A stretch of DNA of 11,676 nucleotides from Microcaldota archaeon (GTDB lineage Archaea > Micrarchaeota > Micrarchaeia > Micrarchaeales > Micrarchaeaceae), in assembly GCA_021791775.1 (NCBI GenBank), contig JAJYVY010000016.1, positions 1 through 11,676 of the forward strand, in the 5' to 3' direction. The position numbers were made by a program, and so were the translations under genes. Position 1 is the stretch's first letter. Each line of letters starts with the position of its first letter. Shown piece by piece: positions 1 to 6,510 of this stretch. The notes beneath the pieces were generated by a model. That model was not told the DNA's origin, made no database searches, and was given only the letters and a program-made list of their open reading frames with translations.

Positions 1-1182
1 CAGTCGCTTTCGGCACGCGGGTTTCCGCAGGCTATTGTGATTGTGCCAACCAGGGAGCTTGCGCTGCAGGTGAGCTCGGTTGCGCAGAAGCTGGGAAGCA
101 GGACAAGGCTACGCACAGTAGTGGTTTACGGCGGGGCATCAATAAACATCCAGGTCCAGGCGCTTAGGCGAGGGGCAGACATAATAGTCGGCACACCGGG
201 CAGGATCATAGACCTTGTTGAGAGGGGCGCGCTTAATTTGGGCAGGGTGAGCATATTCGTCCTTGACGAAGCGGACATGATGCTTGACATGGGGTTCATA
301 GAAGACATAGAGAGGATAATGTCAATGGCTCCGCGCGACAGGCAGACGCTGCTGTTCTCAGCCACAATGCCGCGCGAGATATCCGACATTGCAAGGAGGC
401 ACATGAAGCATGATGCAGTAAGGCTTACTGTTGGTGCGGAGGAGGAGCTTACAGTGACTACGATAACCCATTACTTTTATATGGCAAATGGCAGGGCCAA
501 GTTTTCGGCGCTGCTGGCATACATAGAGAAATTCAAGCCTCGAAAATGCATAATATTCACTTCTACGCAAAGGGAGTCTGAGTTCGTGCACAGGTTCCTT
601 GTTGAGCGCGGATTCAATGCCATAGTGATGCACGGAGGGCTGACGCAGTCAAGGAGAGAAAGCTCGCTTCAGGCATTCAAGCAGAATTCAGCCTTCCTAA
701 TCTCCACAAACCTTGCATCAAGGGGTCTGGACATACCTGACATATCTGACATAATAAACTTCGATGCGCCTGATGACCCGCGCGTGTACGTGCACAGGGT
801 AGGCAGGTCTGCAAGGATGGGCAAGGATGGAAGGGCATTCACGCTTTACAACTTTGACCAGAAGGGGCTTATGCAGGACACAAGCGTGATAGCAAACGTG
901 AAGATGAATCATGTGGATCTTGACATAAACAAGTTCAGGGACATAAAGCTGCCGTTTGCAGAGGCTTCGCACCGCAGCTTCGGCGGAAGGGAAGGGGGAA
1001 TGAGGCGCGGAGGGTCAGGAGGCTTCCATAGGGGAGGATTCCGCAGGGAAAGGGAAGGCGGATCTGGAGGCGAAGGGCAGCAAGAGCACAGGAGCGGCAG
1101 GTTCAATTACGTTGGCCGTGGATTTGGGGAAAGAAGGCACGGACGGGACCGGGGAAAAGGCGGCCACTATGACAGGCGCTGA
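1..1182 (+). CDS. DEAD-box ATP-dependent RNA helicase, 5' end outside window
   Basis: The reading frame is open from base 1, so the gene starts upstream and the visible part is 393 residues. Counting from base 1, helicase motifs appear in order: PTRELA (Ia, about 16-21), TPGR (Ib, 65-68), DEAD (II, 89-92), SAT (III, 120-122), IIFTST (IV), TNLASRGLDIP (V, 236-246) and HRVGRSAR (VI, 265-272). The Q motif and the Walker A P-loop lie off the left edge. The last ~68 residues are an RGG/Gly-Arg-rich low-complexity tail, typical of RNA-binding extensions on cold-shock or ribosome-assembly helicases. Family knowledge implies ATP-driven unwinding of short RNA duplexes in the cytoplasm. Motif V has TNLASRG where many members have TDVAARG, a mild variation. 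The family call is firm; the RNA substrate cannot be read from the sequence. Confidence 0.95.
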   Translation, partial: QSLSARGFPQAIVIVPTRELALQVSSVAQKLGSRTRLRTVVVYGGASINIQVQALRRGADIIVGTPGRIIDLVERGALNLGRVSIFVLDEADMMLDMGFIEDIERIMSMAPRDRQTLLFSATMPREISDIARRHMKHDAVRLTVGAEEELTVTTITHYFYMANGRAKFSALLAYIEKFKPRKCIIFTSTQRESEFVHRFLVERGFNAIVMHGGLTQSRRESSLQAFKQNSAFLISTNLASRGLDIPDISDIINFDAPDDPRVYVHRVGRSARMGKDGRAFTLYNFDQKGLMQDTSVIANVKMNHVDLDINKFRDIKLPFAEASHRSFGGREGGMRRGGSGGFHRGGFRREREGGSGGEGQQEHRSGRFNYVGRGFGERRHGRDRGKGGHYDRR

Positions 1183-1423
1183 TACGCGTTTTGATTAATA
1201 GCTAATGGCTTTGCCAGTAATCTGCAGGTTGATAACGCTGCATAATTCGCGCGCCAAGACTTATTTTGGATTGCATCTGTAATTGCAGGCTGGCGCAAGG
1301 AGCTATTGCTATATGTTTGGCATGCGGCAAGGGATGCCATAGGCCGCACAATATTTCATGCCGTAGGCGGGGGGCGCCTCAAGAGCACGGCTGCGCTGCT
1401 TTTTTAAGCGAATTGGGCATTAA
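1183..1423. other. intergenic gap between convergent genes
   Basis: No convincing ORF or RNA gene lies between the helicase stop and the stop of the opposing exported-protein gene. A run of six T at about 1399-1404 after a GC-rich stretch could end helicase transcription on the + strand. Two similar 13-mers (ATGCCATAGGCCG and ATGCCGTAGGCGG, near 1334 and 1359) are the only other regularity seen. Confidence 0.4.
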
Positions 1424-2230
1424 TCAGCCGTAGCCGCCATATCCACTTCCGGATGACGCATTGGTAGTTGTTGGATAAGATGTTGGCGCTGCACTTGAGC
1501 TTGGAGATGCGGAGCTAGACGCTGAGTTTGCAGGCGCTGTTGCTGCTGGCCCTATCGTGTATATCCACATCACCGGCTTAGAGAGCTGCGTATTTACTAT
1601 CGAAGCCGAAGTCGCATTGTAAGTCCAGGTGTTTTTTAGCACATATTTGCCTCCCGAGTATATTCCTGTTGAGGAGTTGAATGTGCCGCCTATGAACGCC
1701 CAGCTTCCCCAGTTGGCAGGGTAGGCTGCGGTTGTTATTATAGGCCTTGGCTTGCCTGTGGCATTGACAAAGGATATTGACGCGGATATCTGGCCGTTGA
1801 CCTCATACGCGAATCCATACGCTGCAGTTGTGTTAGGCTCGTTTGGCGGCGAGCCTGTGCTTGCGTTGTTTATTGTGAACGTTGCTATTGTGAAGTTGTA
1901 ATTTGATAGCAGGCTATTTCCTACAAGGGCATACGTGCCAGGAAGCACATCAGCTATTGTGGCTACGCCATCTGGGCCTAGCGCCTTTATCCTAGTGCCG
2001 TTTGCGGCGTTTACTTGCGCTGTGCTGCTGCGGTAAAGTGACAGTGAAGCTTCCTTTGGCGCCTGTGTTGTAGGCGTGCTTGTTACTGCATATTGCTGTG
2101 TTGTCTGCAGCGTTGAGGATGCAGAAGGCGCAGTTTGAGTGCTGCTTGGACGGCTCATAAGCACGGCCAGGGCTATTACTACAACTATTATCACAATTCC
2201 TGCTCCTATAATTTTTGGGTTTGTTTGCAT
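1424..2230 (-). CDS. membrane-anchored exported protein of unknown function
   Basis: This is a 268-residue protein with a short basic N-terminus (MQTNPK), one hydrophobic segment at about residues 7-25, then a long Ser/Thr/Ala/Pro-rich stretch, a middle region rich in Gly, Asn and aromatic residues, another Ser/Ala/Pro linker and a Gly-Tyr tail (SGYGGYG). That is the look of a surface protein held by an N-terminal signal anchor; no enzyme motif is visible. An in-frame GTG lies 15 codons upstream (2275). The ATG at 2230 is preferred because AAAGGTG sits a few bases before it and the basic-then-hydrophobic signal follows at once. It is divergent from the LamG-like surface gene at 2458, so the two may act together at the cell surface (inference). 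The name stays hypothetical. Confidence 0.75.
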   Translation of the reverse strand: MQTNPKIIGAGIVIIVVVIALAVLMSRPSSTQTAPSASSTLQTTQQYAVTSTPTTQAPKEASLSLYRSSTAQVNAANGTRIKALGPDGVATIADVLPGTYALVGNSLLSNYNFTIATFTINNASTGSPPNEPNTTAAYGFAYEVNGQISASISFVNATGKPRPIITTAAYPANWGSWAFIGGTFNSSTGIYSGGKYVLKNTWTYNATSASIVNTQLSKPVMWIYTIGPAATAPANSASSSASPSSSAAPTSYPTTTNASSGSGYGGYG

Positions 2231-2310
2231 TTTTACACCTTTATCATCTGCTGCGCTTAATTTTATGTTGCGCACAATTGGCAGTAACTTATCTTATATG
2301 GGCTCATCGT

Positions 2311-2319
2311 TTTTATAGA
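2311..2319 (-). promoter_or_regulatory. candidate TATA box for the gene starting at 2230
   Basis: The minus strand reads TCTATAAAA here. Initiation about 25 nt downstream would give a leader of roughly 60 nt ending in the AAAGGTG ribosome site. A second AT-rich box (CATAAAAT, 2261-2268) is an alternative. Confidence 0.35.
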
Positions 2320-2420
2320 TTGCGTAAGTTTTCGTTGACCGCGTTTAATGCGTCTGGGTTTCGTGTGCGGATGCCGACGGAAACGCTGCTGCTTGCAGTT
2401 GGGCGTTATGCGAAAGGAAG

Positions 2421-2430
2421 TTATTTATTA
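2421..2430 (+). promoter_or_regulatory. candidate TATA box for the prepilin-like LamG gene
   Basis: The sequence TTATTTATTA is centred about 32 nt before the ATG at 2458, which predicts a very short leader. No strong Shine-Dalgarno site precedes that ATG, consistent with near-leaderless translation. Confidence 0.4.
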
Positions 2431-2457
2431 CGTGTTAGGGTATCATATTTGGTAGCT

Positions 2458-3348
2458 ATGCGCAGTAATAAGGCAACGCGCGTGAAACGAAAGAGAGCCC
2501 AAAGCGCGATGGAGTACCTGACCACATACGGCTGGGCCATACTAATAATCGCAATAATACTCGTCGCATTCTTCGCTCTTGGGGTATTCAACGGCAATGC
2601 ATATTCGCCGAAGGCGCAGCCCGGATCATGCAGCATAACAAGGAACCAGTACGGCGGAGCCTCGGAATCCGGAGTGTGCACAAACGAGATACCGCAGTTC
2701 GTGGCGCAGTTCAACGGGCAGACCAGCTCCATAAATATGCCATCGCCTCTTACCGGAACGCTCAGCAGCGTTACAGTAAGTTTTTGGGTCAGCCCTTCAA
2801 GCGGTGCGCCTGGGATAGAATTGCCGTTCACTGATAAATGGGCGCAGCAGATAGCATGGACTGAGGGTTCGGTTGTAGGCAAGGCGGGGTCTGTGATTGG
2901 AGGTACAACTAACGGCGGCAATTGGGAATACTCGAACACTCTGCAGCCAGGCGCATGGTATTTTGTAGCGCTTACTGGCACCTCTGCTGGGGACATTTTG
3001 TATATAAATGGGCAGCAGGCTGCAAGCGACTCTGGCGCAGTATCCACAGGAAGCAATGCTATTTGGATAGGCAGCACAGGCGAAGCGAATGGAGGGCCTG
3101 GCTGCTGCAACTACGCATTCTCTGGCTCAGTGTCTAATGTCCAGGTTTACAATATCGCCTTGCCACAGAGCGAAATAGAAACGCTCTATCAGGAAGGCAT
3201 AGGGGGCCCTCCGATAAACCTTCAGAGTATTGTGGGATGGTGGCCGCTCAACGGCAACGCGAATGACTATTCGGGATACGGTAACGATGGAACGCCTGCA
3301 AACGTAGTATATTCAAGCAACTGGTATTCAAGCTACACGCAACCATGA
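2458..3348 (+). CDS. class III signal peptide (prepilin-like) protein with LamG-like domain
   Basis: This is a 296-residue protein. The first 14 residues are strongly basic (VKRKRA) and are followed by QSAMEYLTTYGWAI and a ~20-residue hydrophobic helix up to about residue 44. This is the archaeal class III signal: a PibD/FlaK-type peptidase would cut between Ala14 and Gln15, leaving Glu at +5. Residues ~81-245 resemble a laminin G/concanavalin-like jellyroll (FVAQFNGQTSSINMP, SFWVSP, LYINGQQ, GSVSNVQVYN). After it comes GWWPLNGNANDYSGYGNDGT, a motif usually found at the start of such domains. Cys pairs occur at 58/74 and 216/217. The likely role is a pilus-like or surface adhesin that binds carbohydrate (inference). 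The ATG at 2458 is chosen because the signal begins there; the frame is open upstream, but that stretch is not protein-like. Confidence 0.85.
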   Translation: MRSNKATRVKRKRAQSAMEYLTTYGWAILIIAIILVAFFALGVFNGNAYSPKAQPGSCSITRNQYGGASESGVCTNEIPQFVAQFNGQTSSINMPSPLTGTLSSVTVSFWVSPSSGAPGIELPFTDKWAQQIAWTEGSVVGKAGSVIGGTTNGGNWEYSNTLQPGAWYFVALTGTSAGDILYINGQQAASDSGAVSTGSNAIWIGSTGEANGGPGCCNYAFSGSVSNVQVYNIALPQSEIETLYQEGIGGPPINLQSIVGWWPLNGNANDYSGYGNDGTPANVVYSSNWYSSYTQP

Positions 3349-3480
3349 AAAATAAAGATTATGCCTGACCGGGCTTTTACTGCTAGGTCTGTTGTTTAGT
3401 GCCAAATGCGTAAATGCTCTGGCTTTGTATTTTGATTTGGTAAATCTACTTGAAAAGGCTCGACTCTTTTTGGCCTGGTG

Positions 3481-4161
3481 CTATTTTGTTGCTTGCTTCA
3501 ACTTCTCGATAACTTCATCCCAGTTCGGCCTTTTTTGTGCAGGTATGTATGCATTTGCAGTCTTCGGAACATTTGTATTTGAAAGCGACTCTGCGAACTT
3601 TGTCTTATTTTTTATCCTGAATTCGCGGGGGTATAATTCATGCATCCAGTATAAATCATAGATATCTTTCCACTCCCTCCTTTCTTCAAATGCAGCTTCC
3701 TTCTGATTATTGAGTTCTATGAAATTGTACATTGGCGCAATTTTAGATACAGGTATAAAATCAGATGCGACTCGCCTCTTTTCTATTTTGTTTTTTATTC
3801 CAAATGAGATGTCAAGCCTGACTGCGTCTACGACGGTGCCAAACTTATATGCCATAAAGAAACCAATTGAATGTTTTGTGAAAAATTCCTTCTTGATTCC
3901 CCATCCAATCCGTTTGATGTGCCTTTTGACATCTCCCTCATCTAAATCGGTGTCGTAATCAAGATCCTCAGAAAACCTCTGATGGCCGCCCAGATAGCCT
4001 TTATTTATGGCCGTGCCACCCTTCAGGACAAACTTTTCCACACCCATGGATTCCATAAGCTCAAAAAGGAATGCCTCTTTGATCGCGAAATTCAAGCTTA
4101 ATCCGTCTCTTGCTGCGTAATCACGCAATTCATCGACTTTGAAAGCTATTGTTGCCACCAT
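3481..4161 (-). CDS. abiEii: AbiEii-type nucleotidyltransferase toxin
   Basis: This is a 226-residue protein of the AbiEii/DUF1814 nucleotidyltransferase family. Visible motifs are FVLKGGTA (44-51, the GG fold signature), RFSEDLDYD (62-70, with Asp66 and Asp68 as metal-binding candidates), RLDIS (Asp117, the third carboxylate), and later Lys154 with KDIYDLY (165-171), matching the family's conserved Lys and Asp. In characterised AbiE systems this protein is the toxin; relatives transfer nucleotides to RNA. The ATG at 4161 is chosen because AGAGGTTATT lies about 9 nt upstream and this leaves only a 16-bp overlap with the upstream antitoxin gene; an ATG at 4203 would overlap by 58 bp. The tight overlap indicates translational coupling in one operon. 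All key residues are present, so it looks active. Confidence 0.85.
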   Translation of the reverse strand: MVATIAFKVDELRDYAARDGLSLNFAIKEAFLFELMESMGVEKFVLKGGTAINKGYLGGHQRFSEDLDYDTDLDEGDVKRHIKRIGWGIKKEFFTKHSIGFFMAYKFGTVVDAVRLDISFGIKNKIEKRRVASDFIPVSKIAPMYNFIELNNQKEAAFEERREWKDIYDLYWMHELYPREFRIKNKTKFAESLSNTNVPKTANAYIPAQKRPNWDEVIEKLKQATK

Positions 4162-4862
4162 GACAGAATAACCTCTTTGCCTATGTTGTCTATAATTTTC
4201 CACTCGGGTATATATGTACCACTGCGTTTCCCGCTAAGATATGCATTTGCTTTTATTTTTTGCCGGCAGAATGAGAGGGTTTTTGACTTTTCCTTATCGA
4301 GTTTTGGAAGAAGGGACAGCAGATAACCGAGTCTTTGAAAGGATGCGGAGCTTTCTGCGTCGCATAGTCGAATCAGTTTGCCGGAATCTATGTCTGCGTA
4401 GTACAGTACCTTTGCAAGCGTTGCAAAATTTGTTAATGATAAGTGCATTAGGGAATCACTGATTGCTTTCTCAGGCGAGGCTAGAGGGTAATCGCCTTTC
4501 TCTATGCCGTCATAATTGCGTGCCTTGAAATAAATGAATTCCATGTTCCCCATCTGTACTGATTTCCTAACGTTAGATGCGACAAAAACTGTAAAAGGAA
4601 ATTCTTCGATCAGGTGATGGAGATAGAAGGCTGTGGAGAGGGATATATAGCCCGGGTACAGTTGGCATGCTACCCAGAACATGTCTGCATTTTTTGAAAC
4701 ATATGTGCCTTTAATCGGATTATATATTTCGCCGGATTTGACAAGCCTGTTGAGCGTGACCCGCAATGAATTCTCAGAAGTTAAAGAGAGACTTGCCAGA
4801 AGGGGAAAGTAGGTCAGCCTTGCCGAATCAACATATTCTTTTATCCTTGTTGTTAATTTCAT
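4146..4862 (-). CDS. abiEi: AbiEi-type antitoxin and transcriptional regulator
   Basis: This is a 238-residue protein placed just upstream of the AbiEii toxin, in the usual AbiE order. The first ~55 residues fit a winged helix-turn-helix (TSENSLRVTLNRLVKSGEI, then a wing KGTYVS). The middle carries the family signatures GYISLSTAFYLHHL (71-84) and YPLASPEKAISD (125-136), typical of AbiEi proteins ('transcriptional regulator of viral defense system'). Family knowledge: AbiEi counters AbiEii and represses its own operon by binding inverted repeats in the promoter. Here a perfect 9-bp inverted repeat lies directly in front of the gene. The ATG at 4862 is about 26 nt from a TATA box, so the mRNA is probably leaderless. 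The toxin gene overlaps its last 16 bp. The neighbourhood of decayed transposons and vapBC suits an acquired defence island. Confidence 0.83.
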   Translation of the reverse strand: MKLTTRIKEYVDSARLTYFPLLASLSLTSENSLRVTLNRLVKSGEIYNPIKGTYVSKNADMFWVACQLYPGYISLSTAFYLHHLIEEFPFTVFVASNVRKSVQMGNMEFIYFKARNYDGIEKGDYPLASPEKAISDSLMHLSLTNFATLAKVLYYADIDSGKLIRLCDAESSASFQRLGYLLSLLPKLDKEKSKTLSFCRQKIKANAYLSGKRSGTYIPEWKIIDNIGKEVILSWWQQ

Positions 4863-4864
4863 AG

Positions 4865-4887
4865 TATATTAACTAAATGTTAATATA
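4865..4887. promoter_or_regulatory. probable AbiEi operator (perfect inverted repeat)
   Basis: TATATTAAC and GTTAATATA form perfect 9-bp arms around a 5-nt spacer (TAAAT). The repeat lies between the start codon (4862) and the TATA box and overlaps it by a few bases, so a bound protein would block initiation. Autoregulation by AbiEi is known in other AbiE systems; its use here is inferred. Confidence 0.6.
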
Positions 4888-4891
4888 TAAA
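4884..4891 (-). promoter_or_regulatory. TATA box of the abiE operon
   Basis: The minus strand reads TTTATATA, centred 25-26 nt before the ATG at 4862. That spacing places the transcript start at the start codon, so the mRNA is predicted to be leaderless. Confidence 0.6.
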
Positions 4892-4960
4892 TATTTTTGC
4901 AAAAAGATCATTTTGAGATGCGAGGTAAGAGGTTTTTTAGGAACTTGGCAAACTCCATAC

Positions 4961-5280
4961 TGACATCCTCCCACGAATAAATTCTGTGGGGTTCCTCTTG
5001 CTCTTGACTCTGTATCCGTCTTCATCTGTTGCCATCGGAGCGGGTTTCGGAACCTTTTTACTGGGTTTAAGGTCGCAGAGCATCCTTGCGTTGCCTCTTT
5101 GGAGGTATCAGTGCTCTCCTTGCATACATCCCTGTCTGTATGCAATCGGGATATGTCGTTATACCTGTTTCTTTGGATGGAAACAGACGCATTCCCAAAT
5201 ACGGATTTCGTGCCGTAGTGCATCTCATTTGGACATATCGCGGCTTTGTAGAAATGCTAATAGCCTATTAGAATTGTGAG
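4961..5280 (-). pseudogene. tnpB: decayed tnpB 3' end with IS200/IS605 right end
   Basis: On the minus strand the right end reads GAGGATGTCA (4961-4970) next to an imperfect hairpin (CCCACGAAT/ATTCTGTGGG on +, one bulge). Upstream of it, fragments of a TnpB C-terminus survive in different frames. One frame has HTDRDV...SKEATQG (about 5075-5140), resembling the last RuvC motif DRDVNAS and the tail after it. Another has KKVPKPAP...DGYRVKSKRNPTEFIRGRMS leading into the hairpin, the ending TnpB proteins show when read through to the element's end. Stops and frame changes break the gene, and the catalytic core and left end are absent. It shares a 16-bp block (TGACATCCTCCCACGA on +) and the 11-mer TCGGAACCTTT with the element at 5610-5852. 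It cannot make an active nuclease, but the 3' RNA region might still be transcribed. Confidence 0.6.
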
Positions 5281-5414
5281 ACCCAGATGTTTCAAAAGTA
5301 TGAAATATGCAGAGGCTTAATTGGCACAAAAGGATCCGATCAGAACGCGTAGAATAAAGGATTTCTACAAAGTCATTATTTATCCTAATACCACTCTATT
5401 ATCTGCTTCCGAAT
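5281..5414. other. gene-free stretch between element remnants
   Basis: No coding sequence is recognisable. The only structure is ATTTCTACAAAG at 5361-5372, an exact reverse complement of CTTTGTAGAAAT at 5244-5255. Confidence 0.35.
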
Positions 5415-5609
5415 ATGATAAAGGTGAGAGAATCCGGAGGATATATTTATAGTAGGGGGCATGCGATGCAAAGGGCATCGCAGCCGCAATGATATGCACA
5501 GGTGAGGAAGCAATAAAAGAAAGGATAGATGCTCTCTCAAACAATCAAATTAAGAACAAGATCAAGTAACTTAAGGTATACGGAGACATATCTAAGGCTT
5601 TCTATATTG
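5415..5609 (+). pseudogene. possible broken small gene cut by the IS605-type element
   Basis: From the ATG at 5415 one frame reads MIKVRESGGYIYSRGHAMQRA and then stops soon after. A +1 shift near 5475 continues as AAAMICTGEEAIKERIDALS up to a TAA at 5567-5569, and the same frame goes on protein-like (LKVYGDISKAFYIV) to the edge of the element at 5610. Joining 5609 to 5853 across the element keeps the frame open for many codons. This suggests a small gene with a frameshift and a stop that was then interrupted. The first part faintly recalls nucleic-acid-binding proteins with an RG-A-I-RA pattern (Alba-like), but this is not secure. A 26-residue ORF from 5489 to 5569 is an alternative reading. 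A TATA-like box (ATATATTTATAG, 5441-5452) lies inside the stretch. Confidence 0.25.
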
Positions 5610-5610
5610 T

Positions 5611-5775
5611 GACATCCTCCCACGACTGAAGTCGTGGGCTTCCCTCGCCGCAAAGGCGATTCGGTAAACGCGACCATTCCTCTCGGAACCTTTCGTATGG
5701 GCTATGGCGAACAGAAACGCAGCCCATGGGCACCCGCTCATTATGCGTCCGCGCTATCCGCGCGCCTTCTGTTGA
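5611..5775 (-). ncRNA. candidate reRNA/omega-RNA without its nuclease
   Basis: A TATA box on the minus strand (TATATAAA, 5796-5803) would start a transcript near 5775 that runs through the retained 3' tnpB region and ends after the right-end hairpin. TnpB guide RNAs come from exactly this part of an element, and the guide is the sequence just beyond the right end, here CAATATAGAAAGCC. The start, the end and the very existence of the transcript are inferred. Confidence 0.35.
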
Positions 5776-5795
5776 ATCTTTATTGGATGTTTGCA

Positions 5796-5803
5796 TTTAT
5801 ATA
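5796..5803 (-). promoter_or_regulatory. TATA box inside the short IS605-type element
   Basis: The minus strand reads TATATAAA, 9 nt inside the left-end hairpin and pointing toward the right end. It matches the strong TATA boxes of abiE and vapBC in this window. Confidence 0.45.
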
Positions 5804-5904
5804 CTTTCTCACGCCCCTAACCCACCATTGAAATGATGGGTTTGCGGGGCGAATCAATTATCAAAACAGATAAATCATACCTGCAGCACTGGAGGTGGCT
5901 TTGT

Positions 5905-6300
5905 TCATTTAGATTTTGGAAGCATTTCTGCCTCCTTCAGACCTTCAAAATCAGGATCTCCAGTTAAGACTTTTGCCTGCATACTTCTTGCAGAATACAG
6001 TACGAAGGCGTCACCTAGGCTAAAGTTTGGCCTCTCTTTCTTGGTAGAAGAATGAACTAACCCAACTTCTTTTGCGGAATCCTCATTGCTAAGAACAATC
6101 TTTGACAAAGAGGTGATTGCGCTAAATGCGACTTTTGGGTCTTTATGTTGCCTGTCAACTTTTGATACTACTTCTGCAACAGTGACAACACTTGTATAGA
6201 TTTCGCCAGTCTTTATCTTGGCAGCCACCTTCTCGCCAGTAGTGCTTCCGTCAAGATATTCTATCCAGGCCCAGGAGTCTATAACGTATTTAGTGTTCAT
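5905..6300 (-). CDS. vapC: VapC-type PIN-domain ribonuclease toxin
   Basis: This is a 131-residue single-domain PIN protein, normal length for VapC. The acidic active-site residues are in place: Asp8 (YVIDSWAWIEYL), Glu43 (TVAEVV), Asp97 (SLGDAFVLYSA) and Asp115 in LTGDPDFEGLK, with Asp117 also near. VapC toxins are Mg-dependent endoribonucleases that cut tRNA or rRNA; the target here cannot be told. The ATG at 6300 lies inside the last codons of vapB (11-bp overlap) and is preceded by AAAGGAAGATGA, a ribosome-site-like stretch, so the two proteins are translated together. The gene ends about 50 bp from the left hairpin of the IS605-type element. Confidence 0.9.
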   Translation of the reverse strand: MNTKYVIDSWAWIEYLDGSTTGEKVAAKIKTGEIYTSVVTVAEVVSKVDRQHKDPKVAFSAITSLSKIVLSNEDSAKEVGLVHSSTKKERPNFSLGDAFVLYSARSMQAKVLTGDPDFEGLKEAEMLPKSK

Positions 6301-6487
6301 CTAATTCATCTTCCTTTGTAAAATGGCCTATTCCCTTCAAGGCGCCGAACCAGCTTTTCTTAACCTTCTCAACAGTAACCTTCACTGCCTCACCTTCCTT
6401 GATTCCCTCTTCCTTGACAATATCGTTAGGTATTGTTAGCACTAATGATCCTCCTAGTTTTCTTGCTCTTACGATCGCTTCTTCCAT
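6290..6487 (-). CDS. vapB: VapB-type AbrB-fold antitoxin
   Basis: This is a 65-residue protein. Residues ~5-45 fit the swapped-hairpin AbrB/SpoVT DNA-binding fold (VRARKLGGSLVLTIPNDIVKE, then GIKEGEAVKVTVE). The C-terminal third (KKSWFGALKGIGHFTKEDELD) is the usual toxin-binding tail with aromatic residues. It would neutralise the VapC encoded immediately downstream with an 11-bp overlap and repress the shared promoter. The ATG at 6487 sits about 27 nt from a TATA box, so the mRNA is probably leaderless. Length and arrangement are typical for archaeal vapBC. Confidence 0.88.
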   Translation of the reverse strand: MEEAIVRARKLGGSLVLTIPNDIVKEEGIKEGEAVKVTVEKVKKSWFGALKGIGHFTKEDELDEH

Positions 6488-6510
6488 AATAAGTATAATG
6501 CAGCATAAGA

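Larger units (their letters stand above)
5610..5852 (-). mobile_element. short non-autonomous IS200/IS605 (TnpB-type) element
   Basis: The element is read on the minus strand. The left end is a long hairpin at 5812-5851 (outer CGCCCC/GGGGCG, inner arms around CCACCATT/AATGATGG with one mismatch). It is preceded by TTGAT (ATCAA on +, 5853-5857), the target/TAM sequence known for ISDra2. The right end is a perfect 8-bp hairpin CCCACGAC/GTCGTGGG (5619-5638) followed by GGATGTCA. Between them, one frame still spells a TnpB-like tail ending REAHDFSRGRMS. No tnpA and no TnpB catalytic region remain, so this is an internally deleted derivative, like the palindrome-associated elements described in other archaea. 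It shares the right-end block and TCGGAACCTTT with the remnant at 4961-5280. Confidence 0.65.

Noticed and set aside
2421..3110. 229-codon ORF on the minus strand
   Set aside because: It lies entirely antisense to the LamG/prepilin gene, has Cys/Pro-rich composition unlike a folded protein and no start signals; it is a shadow of the real gene.
3392..3661. 89-codon + strand ORF after the LamG gene
   Set aside because: It mostly overlaps the abiEii gene in antisense and has no homology-like motifs.
4873..5223. 116-codon minus-strand ORF as an intact gene
   Set aside because: It joins a tnpB-like fragment, the right-end hairpin and the abiE promoter in one accidental frame; better explained as transposon debris.
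5602..5796. 64-codon minus-strand ORF inside the short element
   Set aside because: The TnpB-like ending (EAHDFSRGRMS) is in another frame, so this ORF is not the real reading; the region is more likely RNA-coding.
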